From Bilabrum cf. latius (lineage: Eukaryota; Bigyra: Bicosoecida; Bigyra; Bicosoecida): 64,000 nucleotides of DNA. Location: assembly GCA_965178125.1 (NCBI GenBank), contig OZ237744.1, forward strand, positions 1,178,001-1,242,000. Reading direction: 5' to 3'. The notes beneath the pieces are model-generated. The model saw nothing but the letters and a program-made list of their open reading frames with translations, was not told where the DNA came from and did no database searches. This document shows, in pieces, positions 21,101 through 30,436 of the stretch (position 1 is the first letter of the stretch; each line of letters begins with the position of its first letter). Both the position numbers and the translations under genes were made by a program.

Positions 21101-21847
21101 CAGCGTTAAAGGTTGTAAACATGATGGCTATCATGTCCATTTGCTGTCTCGTTGGGGGCTCCGGGACCTACTTGCCAGGCATGCACAGCAGCTTGCCGTC
21201 TTGCAGATCGGTAGGAGAGAGCCGTCCAGAGACGTTGAGAGCGAGCCGGCGAAAGAGGTGCCTGACGCAAAACCTTACGAACGGCTCGCAGTGCATCAGG
21301 CACTGCAACGTGCTATTCATGAAGCAAGTGTTCCCCAAGTTGTCCAGCCCCGCCCCAATGCCAGCCCTTCGCCTGCCAGAGGCGAAGTAAGCGTAATCGA
21401 GCCTGACTTTCATGGTGTCACCGTCTTCCGCCTTGTCCAGGATTGCCTATAGCATTGCGTCGGTTAGGCACTCGCACCAGCCCTCTCCGAGCGCCTTGTT
21501 CACGTCTTTCATCCCAGATGGATCCGACCCGAGGTGGTCGGCGGCCCCCTTCTTCTGTACCTCGGCTGCAGCTGAGCTGGGCGTTGGACTGGCAGGAACG
21601 CCGAGAGAAGAGGCAACCTTGGCAGCGGCAGGTACATTTGATTGGCGTGGACCGGTAGCAGCGCCCCCAGCGTACCCCGGGGGAGGCCGATGCGGACCAA
21701 AGGTAGGTGCCGGAGGTGCTTGTGCTTGTGAGCTGGCTGCCTCGCTGGCTGACGGTGCTGTCTTGTCGATGGCAGTGGCACCTTTCGTCCTCGCACCTGG
21801 GTCAGACCCCGCATTTCCCGCATCTACCGGGTCTACCACTGACTGCG

Positions 21848-21887
<40 letters not shown>

Positions 21888-22844
21888 GTTGATGGGGCTC
21901 TTGGATGGCTTGCAGACAGAAGAAGCAGATGTAGCCTATCGGGCTGCGGTGTCACCTCTTGGCGCAGGCTAGGCCTTGATTTGCGATTGAGAATTAGCCG
22001 AGCTGGACCCATGAGACCATGGGCGAGGCTTCAACGCGTCGAGCTGCTTCCACTGCTGGCCAGGCTTGAACTGCGCACCGGAGCTTGAGCTTGAGCCTCC
22101 TTCTCTTCCTCGGTCTGATCCCGAACTATGGACGCTCTTGCTGCTACTGGCAGGGCGCTTTGCGGCATGCTATGCGATTGGCGTTGACTTTGACGATGAT
22201 GCTGCCAGGGTTGCCTGGGCAGACGCCGGAGCGCCGCCACTGCTACTGCTGCTGCCATTTCCCCCCTTGCTCCTTGCGCCGCTGAAAGACATTTTGGCCG
22301 AGCCGCTCTGGTGCCCTGAATGCCCCGCGTGCTGCTGTTGGTACCTCTCGGGGGAGCTCATCCTCAGGACGTCGCTCACTCCCGGTGAGGAGCTCGCTGC
22401 CGCGGGGGAGCGGAGCAGGGCGCCGGATCCGCCGGTGGTGCTTTGTCCAGAAGCCGCCACTGCTGGCCCCAAGCCCCTGCGCGGCGACTTTACCTATCCG
22501 TTCCCGGGCGAGCTTCTCCTATAAGCGAGATTGCCTATGCTTGAGTGTCGGTGACGAGCCTTCGAGGAGCTGCCTGCAGTCCCGGCGCCTCCACGGTGGT
22601 GGGCCTGGGTCTTCTTGGCAGTCTGTGATGAAGATAACTGGCCTCCGAGACGGGCCGACGCAACAGGCCCCCCAGACCCGACACAAAACATAGCTGCCCC
22701 CCTTGGGACTTGTGGTAGACTAGACCTCTTGTTGCTTTGCATGCCAGCACGTATTTGCGACTCGGCTCGATACTACTTCCGCATTTTGACGAGCTACTTG
22801 TCTGCAGCGCGTTTGTGGTCTTGTTCTGGCAATTGAACGTCCAT
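18170..22844 (-). CDS. ubiquitin-specific protease (peptidase C19), large, with disordered flanks
   Basis: Exon 1 19932-22844 and exon 2 18170-19753, joined by a 178-nt intron (GTAAGA...CACAG), give 1498 residues. The junction restores the USP end motif QQAYL-LFYERV. Residues 1-~490 are Ser/Gln/Pro rich and disordered. The catalytic domain spans ~497-975: Cys box GLDNLGNTCFMNSTLQCL (Cys near 507), SRGRQHDAQEFL, two CxxC pairs (ECSTCG, YECEKCK), and His box SGHYFAYVK (His near 924). A Gly/Tyr/Ser insertion splits the domain before the His box. The ~500-residue tail holds a Lys/Arg cluster, a polySer run and a hexamer-encoded Ala-Gly run. Fifteen in-frame TAG codons occur (22794, 22773, 22494, 22170, 21969, 21936, 21447, 21168, 20904, 20091, 19577, 19373, 19250, 19028, 18740). 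It removes ubiquitin from substrates; the USP36/42 group is a guess. Confidence 0.88.
18588..18721. repeat. (GCACCT)n hexanucleotide microsatellite inside the USP gene
   Basis: About 22 near-perfect GCACCT units on the plus strand. In the minus-strand USP reading frame they encode an Ala-Gly dipeptide run in the disordered C-terminal tail. A polySer stretch lies just downstream in the gene. Confidence 0.95.
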
Positions 22845-23284
22845 CTTGTGTTTTTTGGCATTCCGCGACCCTGCATCGTACGGCTGAGAACCTGCTGGCT
22901 CCGGCCTCTTGCGTTTCCGTCCAATCACCGGTGAGTGCGCATCGTAGTGGCGAGCGGCTGAATCGATTCCTTTCTGTAACTACGATGCTCTACCTGCAGC
23001 CCCGCTGGGCTTACTTCCAACCTATCTTGTACTGCCATCCACAGTGTCCTTGCAATTCATCATAAAACGATCCACTCAAGTCGTCTTTGCCAGAGATACT
23101 CTCGCGAAAGTTTAGAAATACTTAATACAAGCAACTGACCAAGACGTTTCCGCGGATAACAGAAGGTGTATGGAGAATTTGGAAGCCGAGCAGGTTGCAT
23201 CCGGATTATTCAAGTTCCGGCGCCGCGCATTTTTGCTAGCGGAACAAGACACTACGGCATTCCGAGCCGTTCCATTCAAACGAG
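22845..23284. promoter_or_regulatory. bidirectional intergenic region between USP and small membrane protein genes
   Basis: 440 bp between divergent starts. It is more AT-rich than the coding flanks. No conserved promoter element could be named, and no coding sequence is supported. Confidence 0.45.
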
Positions 23285-23672
23285 ATGGGTTTGCTTGCCG
23301 ACTTAGTCAAAATTGGGATTGGATTTGCTATTGGTGTGTGGTATCGCGAGCACCACGAGGTTGACTACGACAGTTTGAAAGCGCAGGCCTAGCGAGAGCT
23401 TGACCAGCTGCCGAAACGAGTGAGGCTAGCTTGATATCGTCGAATCGCGCTCATTTCCCGTCGATATAGCAGAATTCATCGTTAAATTATTGGTTGTTAC
23501 CGCCTTGCAGATGGAAGAATTGGCCAAAGTTATGCGAAATCTTCAGGAAGAAGCATCCAAGAAAGCGCCGAAATTGCCGAAAGGCGAAGATTCCAAGGAT
23601 GATTTCGACGGGATGGATGATGATTGGGAGAACGAGTATGAGAATGACGATGATGACGAGGGGAGGCGATAA
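23285..23672 (+). CDS. small membrane protein of 98 residues, unknown function
   Basis: Exons 23285-23419 and 23511-23672 with a 91-nt intron (GTGAGG...TTGCAG), phase 0, ending in TAA. Residues 1-20 are hydrophobic (GLLADLVKIGIGFAIGVWY), a likely membrane anchor. A helical charged segment follows, and the C-terminus is very acidic. One TAG at 23390-23392 is read as Gln in KAQAQRELDQL. I recognise no family; the layout (short anchor plus acidic cytosolic tail) would suit a small organelle-membrane adaptor, but that is conjecture. Confidence 0.6.
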
Positions 23673-23855
23673 AGCCGCCTGGAAGGACGTAGGGTGTTGT
23701 TGGTGATTTGCACAGAAAAACAGTGCATAGTGCCTGTCTACTAGTACCCACTGACCTCGAGTCTTTTGCCAATTCAGAAGCCCTGCAGCAAGCAATCAAG
23801 TACTGCGCATCGTTTCAGGTGTCGTGACGCAGGTGCGCACGCCAGCCGCTGTCCC

Positions 23856-25605
23856 TCAGGCATCTGCGAGCGCCGACACCCCTGGCAGGTCCTTGCCCTC
23901 GAGCAGCTCGAGCGAGGCCCCTCCCCCAGTGGACACGTGGGACACCTTGTCCTCCGCCCCGTACTGCTTGGCCGCGGTGGCCGTGTCCCCCCCTCCGATG
24001 ATGCTCACGGCCCCCTTGCCCGTGCTGTCCACCACGGCCTGCATCAGCGACTCGGTCCCCTTGGCGAAGCTCTTCCACTCGAACACGCCCATGGGCCCGT
24101 TCCAAACGATGGTCTTGGCGCGCCCCGCCGCATCCGCGAAGATCTCGGCGCTCTTGGGCCCCACGTCCAGGCCCAGCCACCCCTCGGGCACGCCCTCGTC
24201 CTCACCCACCTCCTTGGTCTCGGCGTCCTCGGCGAACTTGTCTCCGCACACAAAGTCCACAGGGAGATGGATCTTGCACCCCGTGGCCTTGGCTTTCTCG
24301 AGCAGCTTGGGGACGATCTTGGCACCTTCCTCGTCGAACAGGCTCGACCCGATCTTCATCCCGCTGGCCACCTGCTTGAAGGTGAAGGCCATCCCGCCCC
24401 CGATGATCATCTCGTCCACCTTGTCCAGCAGGTTCTCGATCAGCTGGATCTTGTCGGTCACCTTTGCGCCCCCCAGCACGGCTAGGAAGGGCCTCTCAGG
24501 CTCGCTGAGCGCCTTCCCGAAGTAGTCCAACTCCTTCTTCAGCAAGAAACCGGCCGCCCTAGACTTGAGGTCCACGCCCACCATGCTAGAGTGCGCGCGG
24601 TGCGCCGTCCCAAAGGCATCGTTCACGTACACGTCGCCCAATTTGGTGAGGCTGGCTCGGAACGCCTCCACGTCCTTGGCGTCTGCCTTGACCTTGTTCC
24701 CCTCCCCATCCTCGCCCTTGCCCTCCTCCTCCACGTGGAAGCGAAGGTTCTCCAGGAGGAACACGCTCCCGTCCTCGGGGGAGGCGCAGGCCTTCTCCAC
24801 CTCGGGCCCCACGCAGTCCTCCAGAAAGGTCACGCCCCGGCCCAGGCGGTCCTCCAGCGTGCTCACCACCGGCTTGAGGCTGAACTTGTCCTACTTGCGG
24901 CCCTTGGGGCGGCCCAGGTGCGACATCAGCACCACACTCTGCGTGGGGTAGACACGGGGGGATCAACTGGCTGGGCCTTACGAACGTGACATCGGTCGCC
25001 GCACCGAGGTCGCTCGCTGGCAGTGGGAACGGAGCGAAGACCGGGGATTTCCACGGCAACCCAGCGGATGGATCCAGTGAGCTAGTTTTCACAAAGAATT
25101 CAAGTAGCGGGCGGGGCGCCATTTGTCAGGCGTTCCGAGACGTACATTGCCAAGCATTCGCTAGGTGCGGGGGTCATTGCCGAGATTTACGGGCTCGCTG
25201 AATCCTCACCTTTGCGCCATTATCAAGTGCATGTTTAATTGAAGGAATGGCTGCGTCAATCCGCTGTGTGTTCGTGATGGTACCCTGCGATGAGAGGTAT
25301 GTATGCTTGATCATCCCGTGATGGCAACTGATCAGTGGCAAGATCAATCGAATCGTGGCCCGTACGCCAGGAGCCGCGGTCTGTGTCGATTCGTGCGAAG
25401 TGCGCGACTAGGCTGCGTCGTGCACCTGCTATTCCTGAGATTGCATGCAAACTTTGATCATCTGTGTGTTGACGCGCAGCTGTCTTACATCTTTCAGGGG
25501 CACATTGAAGTCAACACGCATCAAAACTCTCCGACCTCGGAGGGCTACTGCGTCAATAGCTAGCTTACGCAGTGCTGAAGTGCCTGACTTGGCGGCGGCT
25601 GCCAT
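23856..25605 (-). CDS. PGK: phosphoglycerate kinase
   Basis: Three exons (25489-25605, 25210-25284, 23856-24938) encode 424 residues, the usual PGK length. Introns are 25285-25488 (GTAAGA...CGCAG) and 24939-25209 (GTGAGG...CGCAG). Diagnostic motifs are [11 protein letters not shown] spanning intron 1, [17 protein letters not shown] after intron 2, GGAKVTDKI, and the C-terminal nucleotide-binding IIGGGDTA and STGGGASLE. It catalyses 1,3-bisphosphoglycerate + ADP to 3-phosphoglycerate + ATP. A single TAG at 24891-24893 is read as Gln in GRKQDKFSL, a variable loop just after MSHLGRP. No transit or signal peptide is evident, so the cytosolic glycolytic enzyme is most likely. Stop is TGA. Confidence 0.97.
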
Positions 25606-25915
25606 ATCTGAGCCCTAGGATGCGCTCACTGCGGCCATGGATTGGTCTTGTGTTGCCGGCAGATCCTGCAAGGAACCCGGAAACGAAGGTTCGCCCACTA
25701 CGTGGTTGGCGAAACGCTTAGAACGCAGTAATCCGTAGTACTATACGCGCAGCGTAGTATTCGTTGCATCAAAGTTTGTTTGTCCCCAGTACATTGGACC
25801 AGCAGACGATACATATCTGATCTGGCCTTCAATTATTCTGAGCCGGGCCTGTTCTTGGCCACCAAGCACGGCAGCAGCACGAAGCAGAACGAATTTGCAA
25901 GCGGATTGAGCTAGA
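25606..25915. other. divergent intergenic region upstream of PGK
   Basis: 310 bp with nothing recognisable beyond the likely PGK promoter and the 5' region of the next plus-strand gene. Confidence 0.45.
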
Positions 25916-28900
25916 ATGAAGAAATCTGTGAGATATAAAGAGTGTACTACTGTTGTTAAGGTCATACTGTGTCCCCCCATGCACTCTTTCTCATGCCCGA
26001 ATGGGTTGACAACGCGTGGCGCGCAGCAGAAAGAACCAAATGCGTTTGAAGCCAGCTACATTCTACACTATTGCAGAAAATTGATGTACAGCCGCCAGTG
26101 GCGTCAATCTGGTGCGATGCAGCGGGAAAGGGCTGCTCTACCTTGGTTGTCCGCGTGGACCTTTCCGAGAAAGATTTTCGCTTGCTGAAGCAAATCTAGG
26201 ACGGAACCGTGCAGATGGAGGGCACAGTTATTGCTGACTATTAGCCCACTGCAGCCGCATGGGCGACCGGGTACGGTGCTCACACAGTCCGCGCTAAGAT
26301 GATCGGGGCAGACCGTGCGTCGCTCGCTGCCCGGGCAAGCTCCCGCTCGAGGGAAACGTTCCGCAAGGTGGCGCTGCTCGGCGAACCCTCGGGGAACACG
26401 ATGCGCGCCATGCTCAGCGTGGCCGCTCCTCGAGACAGGGGGGCCTCGAGCGCCTCGGCGGCAGGAGCAGCCACGGGTGGAGCGAGCACCGCATCAGCTG
26501 CCATCACGGAGGACCATTGGTGGCCCATGGAGTGTGAGTACAGCCTATTGCAAGCCTAGCGATGCATCTGTGTGTTTACTACTCCCAGCCTTGCCCTGCT
26601 TCCACCATCGTTTAGAAAATTCAATCACCCCTGCTGCTTGCTTCCATATCGGATCGCATGTTTTGTCCACCTCCACTTCCATACCGCCGCAGTCGAGGAC
26701 TCAGCGGAGGACGAGCCCGCCAAGCCCGCCTGCGTGTGCGTGCTGCGCGGCCTCAAGCCGGACCTTCCCTACAGCATCACCGCCACCCTCCGCCTCCGCC
26801 AGGTTGCCCTGACCGAGGGCGCCTCCTCGGGGCCCTGGGTGGAGAGCCCCCCGAGCACGCCCATCGTGGAGCAGGTCGTGGACCCTGCCACGGCCTGCGC
26901 CAACCAGCTGGACAGGGAGGCCCTCCTGGCAATGCAGTTCGCGCGGCGCATGCAGCTGGCCCGGAAGGCTCTGCTGGACGAGATCCGGCGCCCTGTGGAC
27001 GGGAGGGGCGGCAAGATCAAGGCCCTGGTGGCGCACGCGGAGGCCATGCAGAGGCGCATCGACCTGTTGTAGAAAGGGGACGGCACAGACGCGGCTTCGC
27101 TGAGACGGAGGGTCACCGAGTTGGAGTCCAGGCTGGCGCAGGCGGAGGCTGGGGCTGGGGCTGGGGCTGGGGCTGGGGCTGAGGCCGCTGCCTTGCCTCC
27201 AAAGGCGGCAGTATCTGTGCCAGGCCGCGACTTTGAAAAGGAGTCCGCAAGGCTCCGTGACGAGCTGGCCAAGGCACAGGCAGAGGCAAAGTCTCTGCAG
27301 CGGACCGCACGGGATGCAGGCAAGGTCGAGGTGGCTCGGCTTTCGTCTGAGGTGGAGGCAGCCAAGAAGGCGCAGGCAGAGCTCGAAAAGCAGCTCGATG
27401 AAGCCAAGGCGCAGCTGCAGCAAGCTCGCCGAGGTGATGCACTGGTGGACGAGAAGAACAGAGAGATTGAGGAGCTGCAGCGGGAGCTGGAGGCAGCCAA
27501 GGCCACGGCGGGACAGGTGGAGGAGCTGCAGCGGGAGCTGGAGGCAGCCAAGGCCACGGCGGGACAGGTGGAGGAGCTGCAGCGGGAGCTGGAGGCAGCC
27601 AAGGCCACGGCGGGACAGGTGGAGGAGCTGCAGCGGGAGCTGGAGGCAGCCAAGGCCACGGCGGGACAGGTGGAGGAGCTGCAGCGGGAGCTGGAGGCAG
27701 CCAAGGCCACGGCGGGACAGGTGGAGGAGCTGAAGCGGGAGCTGGAGGCAGCCAAGGCCACGGCGGGACAGGTGGAGGAGCTGCAGCGGGAGCTGGAGGC
27801 AGCCAAGGCCACGGCGGGACAGGTGGAGGAGCTGCAGCGGGAGCTGGAGGCAGCCAAGGCCACGGCGGGACAGGTGGAGGAGCTGAAGCGGGAGCTGGAG
27901 GCAGCCAAGGCCACGGCGGGACAGGTGGAGGAGCTGCAGCGGGAGCTGGAGGCAGCCAAGGCCACGGCGGGACAGGTGGAGGAGCTGCAGCGGGAGCTGG
28001 AGGCAGCCAAGGCCACGGCGGGACAGGTGGAGGAGCTGCAGCGGGAGCTGGAGGCAGCCAAGGCCACGGCGGGACAGGTGGAGGAGCTGCAGCGGGAGCT
28101 GGAGGCAGCCAAGGCCACGGCGGGACAGGTGGAGGAGCTGCAGCGGGAGCTGGAGGCAGCCAAGGCCACGGCGGGACAGGTGGAGGAGCTGCAGCGGGAG
28201 CTGGAGGCAGCCAAGGCCACGGCGGGACAGGTGGAGGAGCTGCAGCGGGAGCTGGAGGCAGCCAAGGCCACGGCGGGACAGGTGGAGGAGCTGCAGCGGG
28301 AGCTGGAGGCAGCCAAGGCCACGGCGGGACAGGTGGAGGAGCTGCAGCGGGAGCTGGAGGCAGCCAAGGCCACGGCGGGACAGGTGGAGGAGCTGCAGCG
28401 GGAGCTGGAGGCAGCCAAGGCCACGGCGGGACAGGTGGAGGAGCTGCAGCGGGAGCTGGAGGCAGCCAAGGCCACGGCGGGACAGGTGGAGGAGCTGCAG
28501 CGGGAGCTGGAGCAGGCTCGCAAAGATGCTGTCGAGGCTGCGGAGAGGGCGGAGAGGGCAGATCGTCTGGCGGAGGGCAGAGTCACCGATGCAGCCACGG
28601 GAGCAAGCATGGCCCAGCAGCGTGTGGCCCTGTTGGAGCAGGACCTGGTTGATGTCCGGGCTAAGCTGCAGGTGGAGCAAGACTCGGTCAGGGCGCTGAG
28701 GGCTGCCCAGAGGGCTCGGCAGGCGGACGCGAAGGAGCAGGACAACCGGAACGCTAACAAGGTGCAGCAGCTGGAGGCGCGTCTGCGGCAGGCGGAGGAG
28801 GCGGTGAGGGAGGCCAGGGCGGAGGCACAGCAGCACGCCGAGGCTGCGAGGGCGGCGGCCGGCAGCGCTGCCTCTCAGGAGGTGCAGAGCGCGCAGGAGG

Positions 28901-29703
28901 GGAGGGACCATGCGCAGAGACAGCGCGACGAGGCAGTGAGAGAGAAGGATGCGGCCAGGGCGGAGATGGCCGAGGCCAGGGTGGTGTTGCAGCGACTGCA
29001 GGAGCGAGTGGAGGCGGAGACGAAGGCCCGGCAGGAGGCGGAGGAGGGCAGGGCGGAGTTTGAGAGGCTCCGGGCGAGGTCAGAGGAGCAGCACAGCCGC
29101 ATGGTGTGCTGCACGCTGCAGCTGGAGGACCTGTGCAAGGACGTGCAGGCCACGGTGGGACAGGGGGAGTCGGCGAGTGGCGGAGAGAGGTCGGCTGTGC
29201 CCGCCTCTGCCGGCACAGCGCCGGAGGTGCGCCTGCAGCGGGCCGTCGAGCTGCTGACCAGCGTCACGCAGAGGGCACTGCGGGAGCTTCGACATACCAT
29301 GTCCGAGGTGGCTGCATTCAAGCTGCAGGGACAGGGACACGGACACGGACACGGGGGTGGGCTGGCCGGTGCCGGTCGCCACGACCAGGTCGCGAGCCAG
29401 TCGATTATGATCTCTCGGCTGCAGCGCGAGCATGGCAAGAGCATGGAGCTGGTCCGATCGCTGCAGGCAGAGAACGAGGCGCAGCGATCCGAGCTGACCA
29501 GGAACCGGCAGGAACTACTGGACGTGAGGCGCATGCTGGCAGGGGCACAGGATGAGCTGATGGCCTTGAGGCTTCACCAGAGCGAGGCGGGCCGGGCAGG
29601 TGGTGGTGCTGGGGGGAGTGCGGGGGGGGGCAGCGACGCGTACGTGGTGGTGCCCAGGCCTGCCAGTGCCAGTGGGGGCCCGGGCGGGGCTACGGGGTCA
29701 TGA
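25916..29703 (+). CDS. FN3-like domain protein with a long repetitive coiled coil
   Basis: Proposed exons: 25916-25927 (first four codons, least certain), 26077-26533 and 26693-29703, giving 1159 residues. Phases agree across both introns (GTGAGA...TTGCAG; GTGAGT...CGCAG). TAGs at 26197-26199, 26242-26244 and 27070-27072 are read as Gln; without this the N-terminal half is detached from the coiled coil. The first ~230 residues look like one or two fibronectin-III-like beta sandwiches (GLKPDLPYSITATL... GPWVES). The rest is a predicted coiled coil, including 20 copies of a 17-residue unit (EELQRELEAAKATAGQV), then non-repetitive coil and a Gly-rich end. The role is probably structural, perhaps cytoskeletal or centrosomal; no orthologue is recognised. 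Confidence 0.75.
27469..28510 (+). repeat. coding minisatellite, 20 x 51 bp
   Basis: A 51-bp unit repeats 20 times plus a partial copy with almost no variation. The only obvious variant is CAG to AAG (Gln to Lys) in two units, at about 27731 and 27884, exactly three units (153 bp) apart. This pattern suggests unequal crossing-over or segmental duplication and recent homogenisation. It encodes the 17-residue coiled-coil repeat of the surrounding gene. Confidence 0.97.
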
Positions 29704-30436
29704 AGCGAACAGTTAACAAGTTGCGTGGTAAATCCGTTCAGAACGCCGTTTCAGGCGTGGACAGTCTGTCACTTATTTGGTGACCACCACCCTTACGCCA
29801 AGTCTCGCATAGCGGAACAGCCGTCTGGCGCTGCGCGGCGCCAAGCCCTCCAGCCATCGGCCGACACAAAGCACATCGTAGCTTCATGAGATTTTCGACT
29901 TCTGCGCGGCGTGTAATCAGTAGGATGAATAGTGAGTGTACAACAGTCCGTTGGCTGAATGCATCAGATAACAGTCGGCTGATTGCCTCTTGGCGCTCCA
30001 ACTGCTGACAAGTGATGCCTTCGTGTCTGTATCCACTTAAAGACGCAGCTGGGGCTTCTAGATTGCGCGTTATGGCATCTGTCATCAGGCCTATAAGCTT
30101 TGTATCCATGGAAGTGCCTGTGTGTGGTAATGCTGGACAGGGTAGCCTCCTCGTGGGGGCTGCTCAGGCGACTGCGGCAGGTTCAACTGGTAGCGCGTCC
30201 GGGCTTTCTGTCCTTTCAGAAGACAGCGACTTGGAGGGTTTGGCAGACGAGGACGACGTTGACCCAGTAGGATAACCAGCGGGTTTGCCACGGGGCTCGC
30301 TGGTTGGATTGAATCCGTGGTCAGTGGACAGATTCGTCTTGCGACGCACAAGCCGCACTCATGCTCTGCTTTGTGTGCTTCTGAATAGGAATGCGATTTA
30401 AACATGTATTTCACATCAAGTGCCTTGGTGCTGCTA
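29704..30436. other. intergenic region between convergent genes
   Basis: 733 bp between the stop of the coiled-coil gene and the stop of the large nuclear protein gene. Apart from the short open frame at 30072-30275, nothing coding, structural or repetitive was recognised. Confidence 0.45.
30072..30275 (+). CDS. possible small acidic protein, 67 residues
   Basis: An ATG at 30072 opens a 67-codon frame ending in TAA. The second half (Ser/Gly, then Asp/Glu rich, ending DEDDVDPVG) has the composition of genuine disordered proteins. The frame lies between two convergent genes and lacks any family match. It may be a short gene, an exon of an unrecognised one, or chance. Confidence 0.3.
   Translation: MASVIRPISFVSMEVPVCGNAGQGSLLVGAAQATAAGSTGSASGLSVLSEDSDLEGLADEDDVDPVG

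Noticed and set aside
21060-21170. Possible intron in the USP domain starting GTAGGT near 21170
   Set aside because: The region is open without splicing when TAG is Gln, and no acceptor in the right phase was found; left as coding with some doubt.
23490-23672. Starting the small acidic protein at 23490
   Set aside because: The stretch 23420-23510 is a good intron (GTGAGG...TTGCAG) and splicing adds an N-terminal membrane segment in frame.
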